Below, one piece after another: positions 47,019 to 56,081 of a DNA stretch of 64,000 bases. This DNA is from Myxococcales bacterium (lineage in GTDB: Bacteria > Myxococcota_A > Polyangia > Polyangiales > Polyangiaceae): NCBI GenBank assembly GCA_016706225.1, contig JADJKB010000025.1, positions 620,001 through 684,000 of the forward strand, read 5' to 3'. The number at the start of each line of letters is the position of its first letter. Within the stretch, counting starts at the first letter, position 1. Under the pieces are notes generated by a model that searched no databases, was not told where the DNA came from, and was given only the letters and a program-made list of their open reading frames with translations. The translations under genes and the position numbers were made by a program.

Positions 47019-47846
47019 ATGCGCGTCGACCGAAGCCTCAAGACCTACCCGGAGCTGGTGTTTCATGTGCTCTGCCACGTCGCCGAAACGGCGGCTCTAC
47101 CGGCGTCTGTCTACGACCCCGCCTGGATCCGCTACTGTGCGGTCCGGCTGGGCGATGCCGCGAATCGCACGCTCGCCGAGGATGCTCTCGCGCTGGGGCG
47201 GTTGCTTCCTGGGCACTCGGAGCTCGCATCCGCCCAGCTTTTGGCCTGGCTGTTCGAGGACGTGCGCCGGGCCTCCTCGAGCCTGCCGGGGGAGCTCGGA
47301 TCGCTTACCGCGGACCAGGTCGACGCGCCGGAGCTGCTCGAGCCCCTCGCCCGGTGCGGTCCGGGGGTGGAGCTCCTGCGTCTGGCCGCCGAGATCGAGC
47401 GCCCCTACTTCGAGGCTCTGCCGCGGGAGGAGGTCGACTGGTCGGCGCTCGAAGTCGAGCTCGAACGGGTGACGGCTGCGGCGCCCGAGCTCGCGAGCTC
47501 AGGGGTCGCCGTCGTGCGCCCGCTTCGCTTGCGCGGGCGCGTGCGGGGCGCGCAGATCTGGATCGGGGCCCCACACCGCGAGCACGGACCCAGCACCGAA
47601 CACGTTGCGTGGCAAGCGGCTCACGAAGCGACGGTGCGAGAGGTCGGGCGTGCGGCGGTCGCCGCGGAACGACGCGTGGAGCACATGGCCGTCGTGCTGA
47701 TGAACCTGCGTGCCGAGCGTGCGCAACTCGAACGCGAGCACGCGACCTGGCTCGCGCACTTCGGTCCAAACGCGCCCGCTGCTCGGCTCGAGGCGTTGCC
47801 GGACGAACAGGCCGTCGTGGTGCGAAGACTACTGCTCGACCGTTGA
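47019..47846 (+). CDS. Hypothetical protein of 275 aa
   Basis: ATG 47019 with a GAAGG site five bases upstream. No signal peptide, membrane helix or motif I recognise. The N-terminal half has helix-like segments (YPELVFHVLCHVAETA, LAEDALALGRLLPG); the C-terminal part has a run (VGRAAVAAERRVEHMAVVLM) then a likely coiled coil rich in Glu/Arg. The GxSTEHVAWQAAHEATVREV stretch contains two His and could hold a metal, but this is speculation. It ends overlapping the convergent radical SAM gene by 18 bases. Confidence 0.7.
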   Translation: MRVDRSLKTYPELVFHVLCHVAETAALPASVYDPAWIRYCAVRLGDAANRTLAEDALALGRLLPGHSELASAQLLAWLFEDVRRASSSLPGELGSLTADQVDAPELLEPLARCGPGVELLRLAAEIERPYFEALPREEVDWSALEVELERVTAAAPELASSGVAVVRPLRLRGRVRGAQIWIGAPHREHGPSTEHVAWQAAHEATVREVGRAAVAAERRVEHMAVVLMNLRAERAQLEREHATWLAHFGPNAPAARLEALPDEQAVVVRRLLLDR

Positions 47847-50006
47847 AGACTCGGGTGCAGCGCCGCGTGTCTGCGTGCGGTCCGGAACGTAACGCACGGG
47901 GCCGAGCGATTGACGAGCGAATCCTTCGGCGCGACGCTCGATGCGCGTCATGACCTGCTGGGTTGCATCTCCGACGGGGGCAACGAGCACACCGCCGACC
48001 GGCAGCGCGTCGAGCCAGCTCGTTGGAATGTCGGCGACGGCGAAGCCCGCGTACACTCGCGCCGACCCACGCCAGAGCTCGACCGAGTGCGCGTCGTTCT
48101 CGAGCAGCCGGGCCTGGGGATACTGCGCCAGGTTTTCCCGCGCGAGGGCGGCCATCGCCGGATCGAGCTCGAGGCTGAGCACACTGCCTTCCGCTCCCAC
48201 GATCTCGGCGGCGAGCGCGGCGCCGTAGCCGGTTCCACCTCCTAGATCCACGAAGTGTGCGCCCGGCTCGAGCCCGAGCGCGCGATACGCCAGGGCGTAG
48301 GCGTGCAGCGCCGAGATGGTGGAGCCGCCGTCTTCGCTCAAGGCGAGCGCGCGGTCGTGTGCCGACTCGGCGATGCTCTCGGTGGGCACGAAGCGTTCAC
48401 GCGGCACGCGGAGCAGGGCCTGGCCCACGAGATCCGTCGCGTTCAGCTGCCGCTCGTCGAGGGTAGTTTCGCGCGCGAGTCGCGCCACGTCTTCGAGCTC
48501 CCGGTCTGCCAAGAGCTCGGCGCGTCGCCCCTCGGGTGCGACCTGTCCCGAGAGCCCGCGCCAGAGCTGGTGCAGGCCCAGGGTGCGGAGGCGTGGGCGG
48601 GGCGCGAGCAGCTGGATCTGCTCGTTCACCGCGCGCAGGTAGTAGTCGCGCGCAGGACCGGTGTACGCAAAACGCTCGCGGATTGCGCTGACAATTGGGC
48701 CGAAGAGCTCGAAGCGCAGGCTGTTGGCTGTTCGGAAATCCAAATCACCACTCGGGTCGATCCACTCCGCCAAGAAGTCTTGGTCCCCGTCCTGCCACCA
48801 CGGGTAGCGATGCACTCGCATGCCCGTGTCGCGCTCCCACACTTCGCGCTCTTCGTCGATGGGTGAACCCGGGTAAAGCCGGAACGGATCCACCGACAAG
48901 AATCCATGCGTGCCGCGCGGGTGTGCGACGAAGAGTTTGTGCATGTACTTAGCGGTGGTGCGCAGGCTGGCCTCGGTCTCGCCGGGGTGGCCCACGATGA
49001 TATTGGCCCCGAAGGGGACCTCGTACTCGCGCGCCCACTCGGCGATCGTCAGCATCTTGTCGAGGTAACCCTCGAGCTTGCCGGCCTTGCGGATCCGCCT
49101 GAGCTGCGCGGGATCGCCGGACTCGAGGCCAAATCCGGGGCTGACGTTGGCGCGGGCCATCAGCGCGAAGTCTTCCTTTTCGACCAGGTCGATGCGGATC
49201 AGGAGCCAGCTCTTCTTCGCGCGGATCGGCCGGCGGGCAAGCTCCTCCAAGAACTCACGGCGCCAGCCGCGTTTCATGCCGAACAGCGCATCGGCGATGA
49301 ACAGCGTCCAGCTCCGGAGATCGAGGAAACTGTCGAGCCGATGCAGCTCTTCCACGGCGCCCAGGGGCTCGAGGGCGCGCCAGCTCACATCCCGCTTTGC
49401 GCGCTCCATGCAGAACGCGCAGTCGTACGGGCAGCCGCGGGACAGGTAGATCTCGGCCTGGGACGCCAGCTTGCGCGCGACGGGTCGGTAGCGCTCGAGC
49501 AGCGACCAGTCGTAGGGCATCAGGTCCTTCGGCGCGGGAACGGCGTCCGGCCCGAGCACGCGCATCAGCGGGCGCTTGCCGGTGACGAGCGCCTCGGCCA
49601 GGCGGGCGAGGGGAAGCTCGCCGTCGCCGACCACCACGAAGTCGAACACCGAGTCGTCCCCCGTGAACTCTTGTGGGCGCGCGCTCGCGTGATACCCGCC
49701 GGTGACGAGCCAAGCCTTCGGCAGAAGCTCGCGCAGGCGCGCGGCGATCGCCATCACCTTGAGGTAGTCGTAGGACGAATAACAGCTGATGCCGACCAGG
49801 TCGTAGCCGCCCTGCACCACGCGGGCGAGGTCGACCCGGCCGAGGCCTCGTTCCATGTCGAGGTCGACCACGTCGACCTCGACGTCGGCTCGCTGGCGGA
49901 TCGCCGAGGCGATCATCAACAGCTGCGGTACGCCGAAATTGGCGCCGCCACCGAACAGGCCACCGGGCCACAGCAGGAGCACGCGCGGGCGGTCGGGCCT
50001 GGTCAT
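47829..50006 (-). CDS. B12-binding radical SAM enzyme fused to a PCMT-like methyltransferase
   Basis: 725 residues in three parts. Residues about 5-150 form a B12-binding-type Rossmann domain (LLLWPGGLFGGGANFGVPQL, YDLVGISCYSSYDYLKV). Residues about 180-420 are a radical SAM core with the cluster cysteines C192, C196 and C199 in SRGCPYDCAFC and a SPGFGLESGD strand. Residues about 520-700 resemble protein-L-isoaspartate methyltransferase: NATDLVGQALLRVPRERFVP, then SAM motif I FVDLGGGTGYGAALA. A fusion of this kind suggests two modifications of one substrate, perhaps a peptide or lipid. It is 11 bases downstream of the SPASM gene, so they form an operon. Substrate unknown. Confidence 0.85.
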   Translation of the reverse strand: MTRPDRPRVLLLWPGGLFGGGANFGVPQLLMIASAIRQRADVEVDVVDLDMERGLGRVDLARVVQGGYDLVGISCYSSYDYLKVMAIAARLRELLPKAWLVTGGYHASARPQEFTGDDSVFDFVVVGDGELPLARLAEALVTGKRPLMRVLGPDAVPAPKDLMPYDWSLLERYRPVARKLASQAEIYLSRGCPYDCAFCMERAKRDVSWRALEPLGAVEELHRLDSFLDLRSWTLFIADALFGMKRGWRREFLEELARRPIRAKKSWLLIRIDLVEKEDFALMARANVSPGFGLESGDPAQLRRIRKAGKLEGYLDKMLTIAEWAREYEVPFGANIIVGHPGETEASLRTTAKYMHKLFVAHPRGTHGFLSVDPFRLYPGSPIDEEREVWERDTGMRVHRYPWWQDGDQDFLAEWIDPSGDLDFRTANSLRFELFGPIVSAIRERFAYTGPARDYYLRAVNEQIQLLAPRPRLRTLGLHQLWRGLSGQVAPEGRRAELLADRELEDVARLARETTLDERQLNATDLVGQALLRVPRERFVPTESIAESAHDRALALSEDGGSTISALHAYALAYRALGLEPGAHFVDLGGGTGYGAALAAEIVGAEGSVLSLELDPAMAALARENLAQYPQARLLENDAHSVELWRGSARVYAGFAVADIPTSWLDALPVGGVLVAPVGDATQQVMTRIERRAEGFARQSLGPVRYVPDRTQTRGAAPESSTVEQ

Positions 50007-50017
50007 GGCCTTCGAGC

Positions 50018-51142
50018 TCAGAGGATCAGCTCGAGGTGAGTCTTGCCGTCGCGGCGCTGCTTCTCGAGGCGCGCAGCCAGATCGTCATCGACGTGCTGCG
50101 AGACGAACGGATCCACGAAGCGTCGGGCGTGACCCATCACCCACTCGGCGGCCGCGCCGCAGCCGCCGCCGCAGCTGTGCTCGTGCAAACAACCGTGGCA
50201 AAACTCGGGTGTTTCGCGCTTGTACTCGACGACCTCGGGTGAGGTGATGAGGCTTGCGACGTCGACGCTGGGATCGAGGATGTCGGCGACGCCGCCGAGC
50301 GCAGTGCGGTGCAGCGTGCAGTTCTTGAGGCGCCCGTCGGGGCCGAGCGCGATCTCTTGCATGCTCGTGCCGATGGCGCAGGTGCCGAACTGGATCGGGG
50401 CGAACTGCTCGACCTCGACGGCGCAGGGTGGCACCGGCATCGTGCAGATCAGGGTCATGCCGTGGTCGCGACCGAAGGGTGCAGCCTGGCCGAAGGCGGT
50501 GATCAGGTCGCTGCGCGAGGGCAGCAGCTGAGCCGCGTGCCGGGCGGCGTACCCGGCCGGGCTGAACCGGCTCAGGGAAATCTGGCGGACTCCGAGGGAA
50601 CGGAAGAGCTCCAGCGTCTCACCGAGGTGGGGTGCGTTCTTCTTGGTGACGACGACGCAGCCGACCACTGGGACCTTGGCGGCGCCGAGGGCCCGGATCC
50701 CGGCGAGCGTCCGCTCGAAGTGACCGGCACCAACGTGCGCCGCGTGCAGCGCCTCGTCGGGGCCGTTGAGCGTGATCTGCACGTAGCGCAGGCGATAGGG
50801 CGCCAGGCGCTCGGCCAGCGCCTGGGTGATGAGCCCGCCGTTCGAGATGATCTGCACGCCCACGCCGTGTTCGCGCAGCAGGTCGAACAGCTCGAACACA
50901 CGGGAGTAGGAGAACGGCTCACCGCCGGTCACGGTGACGTGATCGATTTCGAAGGCTTCGAGCAGACGCTGGACGCGCAAGAGCAGCTTGTCGCGGTCGC
51001 CCTTGTCGAGCGACGCGCCGCCGTCCTCGCGCCACTCGTTGTAGCAGTAGTCGCACTTCTGATTGCAGTACGCGGTGGTCTCGATGGCCACGCTATAGAG
51101 CTTCGGACGTGCCCCGCCGCTTTCGGACATGTTCGCGAACAT
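50018..51142 (-). CDS. Radical SAM / SPASM-domain enzyme
   Basis: 374 residues. The cluster motif CNQKCDYC (C26, C30, C33) opens the barrel, followed by TVTGGEPFSY and IISNGGLI. The C-terminal part (about 250-340) is a SPASM-like auxiliary cluster domain: FGTCAIGTSMQEIALGPDG, LKNCTLHR, then FCHGCLHEHSCGGGCGA. SPASM enzymes modify peptides (sactipeptides, PQQ, quinohemoprotein-type crosslinks) or mature sulfatases. No precursor peptide is visible in the 60 bases before the divergent S41 gene. An alternative start is ATG 51130 (SESGGARPKL). Confidence 0.9.
   Translation of the reverse strand: MFANMSESGGARPKLYSVAIETTAYCNQKCDYCYNEWREDGGASLDKGDRDKLLLRVQRLLEAFEIDHVTVTGGEPFSYSRVFELFDLLREHGVGVQIISNGGLITQALAERLAPYRLRYVQITLNGPDEALHAAHVGAGHFERTLAGIRALGAAKVPVVGCVVVTKKNAPHLGETLELFRSLGVRQISLSRFSPAGYAARHAAQLLPSRSDLITAFGQAAPFGRDHGMTLICTMPVPPCAVEVEQFAPIQFGTCAIGTSMQEIALGPDGRLKNCTLHRTALGGVADILDPSVDVASLITSPEVVEYKRETPEFCHGCLHEHSCGGGCGAAAEWVMGHARRFVDPFVSQHVDDDLAARLEKQRRDGKTHLELIL
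51129..51142. promoter_or_regulatory. Perfect 14-bp palindrome over the SPASM gene start
   Basis: ATGTTCGCGAACAT reads the same on both strands. It covers the first ATG of the SPASM gene and lies within the 60-base divergent gap to the S41 gene. It could be an operator for both directions, or chance. No second copy was noticed. Confidence 0.35.
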
Positions 51143-51202
51143 ATCACCACGCGGCTGGGTGCGCTGGTCCTCGCTGCATGTCCGTGATACGAGCGAGCCC
51201 TC

Positions 51203-53224
51203 GTGCGCGCTCCCCGCGTCGTCTTGCCCTTCACGCTGCTGAGCGTTTCCGCGAGCGTTCTGCTCTCACCGAGCCTGGCGCGAGCTGCGGGCTTCGACGC
51301 GAACGGGGAGTTTTCGTTCGATTCGGCGGCGCTCTACACCAACAGCTTCGAGGACGCGCCGGACGCCGGCGTCGAGGCCGGCGCGGACGCGGGGCCGGCT
51401 GGCACGGATGACCCGAACCCACTGCACGGCACGCGTGTGCTCGAGCTTGCGAGCCTCAAGGGCATCGACGTTCCGATCCCACTGCCGTCGAAGACACAGA
51501 CCGTGCGCGCGCGACTCTGGGCACGGGGCGAGGTGGTGGCGTCGCTCGAGACCCAGTTCGGCGGACGGGTGGACGATTTCGGCGCGTTCTATCCGACCGG
51601 TCGGGTGACCAGCGACGGTTGGTACGAGCTCGAGCTGACTGCCATGAGCATCGACGTCGGGCGCGTTACGGGCCTGGCGCTTGGAGTGTTCTCGCCGGCG
51701 GGCGCGCAGATCGACGCCGTCGAATTGGTGGCGGCCGGATCCGCCGTCCCGGCTCACGACTGCTCGGGCGCGGACGACAAGGCCGCCTGCGCACCGTCAC
51801 AAGTCTGCATGTGGGGACGCTGTCGCGATTTCGCGGCTCGGGTGCCCCCGCTGCCGCCGCCGGCCTACCGGGATGACCTGGTGGACTATCTCGATCAACG
51901 CTTTGCCCTGCTCTACGGGCCATTCGAGAATCGCAAGCTGGATCTGCCCAACGCCCGCCTCGAGATCGCGTCGATGAAGAGCGCGGCGGACGCCTGGTCG
52001 TTCTGGAGGGCGTTCCGTGTTGCCATCCATCGGCTGCACGACTGGCACACCCGCGGCAGTGACTCGGCTGGTTTCAGTGTGCAGAGCCCGCGCCCGATCG
52101 GGATCTGTTTCATCGAGGGCAAGGCGGATGTGTCCGCCGGTTTCGCGTCGACCCCGGGTTATCTGGACGTGCTGGTCTCCCACGTCGGCAAGACGAACTC
52201 GTTCGGCCTTGGCCCGGGCGACCGCCTGATTGCCGTCGACGGCAAGCACCCCATCGAGTGGGCTCGTTCGTTGATCAGCGTCGACTTCGGCTACGAGAGC
52301 GCCTCGAATCACAACACGCATGCCGAGGTCGTGGCGCGGCTGAATCGACTGATCTCCGCCTTCGCCGATCAGATCAGCGTGCTGCGCTGTGACGCGGCGA
52401 CCAAAACCTGCGCCGCGAACGTCGAGACGATCTCGATCTCGTCAATTGCTGCCTCGCCACCCGGAACTGGCGGCGGGGCCAGCTGCGACAATCGGCCCCT
52501 GAACCACGTGCCCGGCGGCGACGGCCACCCGCAGGGCGGCATCGTGAGTGGCATCGTCAAGGAGAGCGACGCGACCGAGCGCATCTACGGTCTGCAGTGG
52601 AGCACGCTCAACGTCGGTGGCGGCAGCAGTGTCGGGCCGCTCCTGGAGGCGGCTGTCGCGGATTTTCGCGCTCAGGCCCGGGGTGTGATCCTCGATCATC
52701 GGACGGGTTTCGGGGGCACCACCGCGGGCTCCGGGATCTTCTGGGACCTGGTGCGAGAGCCGACCGCGCTGGACGCATTCCAGCTGCGAAATCGCGCGGA
52801 TCAAGCGCCGCTCAGCCTGGCTAAGGGCAAGCTCCTGTTCGATCAGCTCGCCGCGGCGGGAAACGTCGAGATCGCAGGCAGCTCGAACCCGGATCTGGCG
52901 CTCCCGGTGGCGCTGCTCGTTCACCTCGACGGCTCGGCGAGTGACTGGTTACCGCTCGGCATGAAGGGCGCGCCCAACGCCAAGGTGTTCGGCCCATTCG
53001 AGACGGCCGGCGCATTCTCGACTCTGTTCAGCTTCGGCTACTGGTTCGGCATTGGTTACTCGATCGCGATCGGGGACACCGTGCACTTCGATGGGCAGAT
53101 GTTGAACGGTCACGGTGTGGTGCCCGACGTGGTGGTCCTGCCGCTGCAGTCCGATCTGCTCGCGGGCAAGGACAGTGTCTACGACGCGGCGCTGGCCTGG
53201 GTGAGGAAGGGGCTCAAACCGTGA
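51203..53224 (+). CDS. Secreted S41-peptidase-like protein, paralogue A
   Basis: 673 residues from GTG 51203. Signal peptide (VVLPFTLLSVSASVLLSPSLARA), then a jelly-roll-like domain (about 30-180: RARLWARGEVVASLETQF, TSDGWYELELT), a small cysteine-rich motif (CAPSQVCMWGRCRD), a region with LHDWHTRGSD that resembles the DGHT-like cap motif of S41 proteases, a PDZ (GLGPGDRLIAVDGKHPIEW), and a C-terminal S41 core (ARGVILDHRTGFGG, LLVHLDGSASDWLPLG). The last has the candidate serine; the Lys of C-terminal processing proteases is absent. It is exported, probably to periplasm or outside. The stop overlaps the following lipoprotein gene (GTGA). Confidence 0.83.
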   Translation: MRAPRVVLPFTLLSVSASVLLSPSLARAAGFDANGEFSFDSAALYTNSFEDAPDAGVEAGADAGPAGTDDPNPLHGTRVLELASLKGIDVPIPLPSKTQTVRARLWARGEVVASLETQFGGRVDDFGAFYPTGRVTSDGWYELELTAMSIDVGRVTGLALGVFSPAGAQIDAVELVAAGSAVPAHDCSGADDKAACAPSQVCMWGRCRDFAARVPPLPPPAYRDDLVDYLDQRFALLYGPFENRKLDLPNARLEIASMKSAADAWSFWRAFRVAIHRLHDWHTRGSDSAGFSVQSPRPIGICFIEGKADVSAGFASTPGYLDVLVSHVGKTNSFGLGPGDRLIAVDGKHPIEWARSLISVDFGYESASNHNTHAEVVARLNRLISAFADQISVLRCDAATKTCAANVETISISSIAASPPGTGGGASCDNRPLNHVPGGDGHPQGGIVSGIVKESDATERIYGLQWSTLNVGGGSSVGPLLEAAVADFRAQARGVILDHRTGFGGTTAGSGIFWDLVREPTALDAFQLRNRADQAPLSLAKGKLLFDQLAAAGNVEIAGSSNPDLALPVALLVHLDGSASDWLPLGMKGAPNAKVFGPFETAGAFSTLFSFGYWFGIGYSIAIGDTVHFDGQMLNGHGVVPDVVVLPLQSDLLAGKDSVYDAALAWVRKGLKP

Positions 53225-54051
53225 GGCGCCAGTACGCCATGCTGCTCGCGCTCGCTTGGGCGCTGCCGGCGGCGTGTGGCGCCGACGAGTCGCTGACGCC
53301 CGCGAACCCGAGCGTCGCCGCGCCGGACGCCGGAGCGACGGCCCCACTCCCGGCTCCGGTGCTGGATGCGTCATTGCCGACGAAAGCGAAGCGTAGCGTC
53401 AGCACCCGAAATCCATTTGGCAACGTGGCGGTGACCGACAACCTGCTCTGGGACGGGGACTTCGAGTGGTCCAGCGCGTTCGCGCAGCAGTACGGCTGGG
53501 TGAACGCCACGATCGTGGTGACGTACAGCGCGTTCGATCAGATCCGACCCGACAGCGCCTGCCGCAGCGGGCTCAAGTGCGGCTTCATGACCCAGAGCCA
53601 GCGCATCGCGGCGGTCGGGGTCGCACCCGCCGCCGGTCAGAGTGTGGCCGCGAGTGTCTGGGTCAAACCTCCCGGGGGCGCGTGCTCGGAGGTCGGAGCA
53701 ACGCTGATCTCGTGTGACTACGACGTCGACGCCGACGTGGAGCTGGCGGACGCGGACGGCCTGCCCGATGCGAGCGGATGGTGTCATCTCGAAGCGGTCG
53801 GCGGGCCGCGAGAGCGGGCCACGTGTCTGTACGTGGAGAGCCGCTTCGACGAGGGTGAGGCGCTGGTGGACGACGCCGTGGTGCGTGGCGTGTCGGGCTC
53901 GCTGGCAAACAAGGGCTCCGCGCCGTCCGCCAGCGCGCGCGCAGAGCTGGGTCGGACGCGGGCTCGGCTACGGGAACGCTTGCGCCCGGCGCCGGCGGCG
54001 CCCACGCCGGTGCGCGTCGCGTTCGAGGCCTGGATGCAGAGGGCTCGATGA
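53221..54051 (+). CDS. Lipoprotein with CBM-like fold, paralogue A
   Basis: 276 residues from GTG 53221, coupled by a 4-bp overlap to the S41-like gene. Signal LLALAWALPAACG ends in the lipobox PAAC. After an Ala/Pro linker, residues about 55-220 contain RNPFGNVAVTDNLLWDGDFE, CRSGLKCGFMTQSQRI, VWVKPPGG and LVDDAVVRG: a jelly-roll or carbohydrate-binding-like domain with several cysteines. The paralogue at 56078 shares the same order of motifs. The C-terminus is helical and Arg/Ala-rich. Function unknown; it may hold the S41-like protein at the envelope. Its stop overlaps the next gene (ATGA). Confidence 0.8.
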   Translation: MRRQYAMLLALAWALPAACGADESLTPANPSVAAPDAGATAPLPAPVLDASLPTKAKRSVSTRNPFGNVAVTDNLLWDGDFEWSSAFAQQYGWVNATIVVTYSAFDQIRPDSACRSGLKCGFMTQSQRIAAVGVAPAAGQSVAASVWVKPPGGACSEVGATLISCDYDVDADVELADADGLPDASGWCHLEAVGGPRERATCLYVESRFDEGEALVDDAVVRGVSGSLANKGSAPSASARAELGRTRARLRERLRPAPAAPTPVRVAFEAWMQRAR

Positions 54052-56081
54052 GGCTCGAGCTCGCGCCGTTGCTGTTCGTGCTCGCTCAGGCAGGGGTCGC
54101 GCGCGCGGGCAGCTTCGATGCGGAGGGGCGCCATCACTTCGATGCGGCTGCGGTCGCGACGGAGTCGTTCGAGGTCGCTACGCCGAAGGGCCTCGTGTGT
54201 GAGAAGGACTGCGCCTGGGAGTCGAAGCTCGCAGCCGACGAGCTCGCCCTCGATGGCGAGCGCTTCGTGCGGGTGAGCACCGGCCAGAACGCCTTCGAGC
54301 TCGAGTTGCCGCTGCCGAAGCTGAATCGGTCCTACGTGTTTCGTGTCTGGCTGCGGCATGGCCGCGGGCACGTGCGTATGGTCTTCGAACACGACGATCC
54401 GAAGCGCGGTACCGAGGCCGGGTGGATGTTTCCCACCGGCCGGGTCACGAGCGATGGTTGGGTCGAGCTCGCGTCCAACTCGGTGAGTGTGACCGGTCGT
54501 GATCTGGTGCGGGCGTTCTTGAGGGTCGAGGGTTCGAACGTGGACGTGGACGCACTCGAGGCGAGGGCCGACGGAGCCTACTCTGCCGGCGGCGTCTGTC
54601 TCGGGGTGAGTGATCCGATTTGCGGGCCGGAGGCGGTGTGTGTCGGCGAGCGTTGTCGTCAGGGTGCGCGCTACGTGCCACCGCTGCCGCCGCCGGAGCA
54701 CCGGCAGAGTGTCGCGGCCTACCTCGCGTCGCGAGTGCAGCACTTTTATGGCGGTCGCTTCAGTCGCAAGGCGTACATGCCGGCGGCCCTCGCCGAGATG
54801 AGCAAGATGACCGCGGCCGAGTCCGCATGGCAGTACTGGAGTGCGTTCGGCCGAAGTGTGCAGAAGCTCCACGACTGGCATACGTCCGCCACGACGGCCA
54901 TCGAAGGGCAAGGCAGCTCGCGCCGCCTCGGCCTGTGTTTCATCGAGGGTCACGCCGATCTCACCCAGGCGGTCTGGCCGAGCCAGGCCGGGCGCAGTGA
55001 CGTGCTCGTGTCCCACGTCGGGCCCAAGGGCACACTGGGTCTCGTGCCCGGCGATCGGCTCGTGGCGATCGACGGCAAACATCCCATCGACTGGGTCGCG
55101 GGGCTCGTCGGGACTGGCTTCGGGGGGCACGTGGCTACCGATCCCGGAGTCGACGCGGAGTTGGTCGAGTCGATGCGGGATCTGATCCCGCGCTTTGCCC
55201 AGAGCTTCAGCGTGATCCGCTGCGATCCGCAGTCGACGACGTGCCAGAACGTCGTCGAGACGCTGAGCATCGAGGCCATCGAGACGGACGTGCAGGCCCC
55301 CGGCTGCGACAACCGACCCAGTTATCACCTGGCCAACCCGCCCGAGCAGTTCCCGGGTCAGATCAGCAGCTTTCACTGGGTGCCGTTTCAGCCCTGGCGC
55401 GAGGCGGTGCTCGAGAGTGCTCCGGCTGACAAGATCTTCGGCATGACCTTCGACACTCTGTACGGAGGGCCAGGCGGGCTGACGCAGTCGTTCCTGGACG
55501 CGAATACGTTCTTCAAACAGAACGCGCGCGGAGTGATCCTCGATCATCGCGCCGGCAACGGCGGGACCATCGATGCGCCCGAGGCCATCACCGCGCTCGT
55601 GCGACCGCCGGCCTTGGCAGGGGTCGGGCCGGTCTTCCCGCTCGTCGCCGGCGACACCGGACCGGATGCGGCTGCTCTGGCCGTGGAGTGGGTAAAAAAG
55701 CTCATTTCGCTCGGACAGGGGAGCTTCCAGGTGGGCAGCGTGGACGCGGATCTGACGCTGCCGGTTGCGCTGATCATCCACCGCGATGGGTCGGCCTCGG
55801 ATTGGCTTCCACTGGGCATGAAGGGCGCGCCGAAGGTGAAGATCTTCGGTCCGCACCAGACGGCCGGGGCGTTCTCGTCGTTTTATCAGTTCGGCTACTG
55901 GTCGCGCTTCGATTTCCAGCTCGCCAGTGGTGACATGTACCTCGACGATGGCAGCGCGCTGATTGGCCACGGGGTTTCACCGGACGTCGTGGTGGAGCAC
56001 ACCCAGTCGTCGCTCTTGCAAGGCAAGGACGCGCCGTTCGATGCCGCGCTCGCCTGGGTGAAGGGAAACCTGAAGCCATGA
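54048..56081 (+). CDS. Secreted S41-peptidase-like protein, paralogue B
   Basis: 677 residues, same architecture as the 51203 gene: signal peptide (LELAPLLFVLAQAGVARA), jelly-roll region, cysteine motif CVGERCRQG, KLHDWHTSATT, LGLCFIEGHADL, PDZ GLVPGDRLVAIDGKHPIDW, and a S41 core with ARGVILDHRAGNGG and LIIHRDGSASDWLPLG. Most of these motifs match paralogue A nearly residue for residue, and both proteins end in AALAWVxxxLKP, so the pair arose by tandem duplication. Both retain the candidate Ser and His, which argues for activity. It follows the first lipoprotein directly and overlaps the second (ATGA). Confidence 0.83.
   Translation: MRLELAPLLFVLAQAGVARAGSFDAEGRHHFDAAAVATESFEVATPKGLVCEKDCAWESKLAADELALDGERFVRVSTGQNAFELELPLPKLNRSYVFRVWLRHGRGHVRMVFEHDDPKRGTEAGWMFPTGRVTSDGWVELASNSVSVTGRDLVRAFLRVEGSNVDVDALEARADGAYSAGGVCLGVSDPICGPEAVCVGERCRQGARYVPPLPPPEHRQSVAAYLASRVQHFYGGRFSRKAYMPAALAEMSKMTAAESAWQYWSAFGRSVQKLHDWHTSATTAIEGQGSSRRLGLCFIEGHADLTQAVWPSQAGRSDVLVSHVGPKGTLGLVPGDRLVAIDGKHPIDWVAGLVGTGFGGHVATDPGVDAELVESMRDLIPRFAQSFSVIRCDPQSTTCQNVVETLSIEAIETDVQAPGCDNRPSYHLANPPEQFPGQISSFHWVPFQPWREAVLESAPADKIFGMTFDTLYGGPGGLTQSFLDANTFFKQNARGVILDHRAGNGGTIDAPEAITALVRPPALAGVGPVFPLVAGDTGPDAAALAVEWVKKLISLGQGSFQVGSVDADLTLPVALIIHRDGSASDWLPLGMKGAPKVKIFGPHQTAGAFSSFYQFGYWSRFDFQLASGDMYLDDGSALIGHGVSPDVVVEHTQSSLLQGKDAPFDAALAWVKGNLKP

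Noticed and set aside
51143..51202. Search for a small precursor peptide gene next to the radical SAM enzymes
   Set aside because: The 60-base gap cannot hold one, and no convincing small frame was found at 50007-50017; a distant precursor cannot be excluded.
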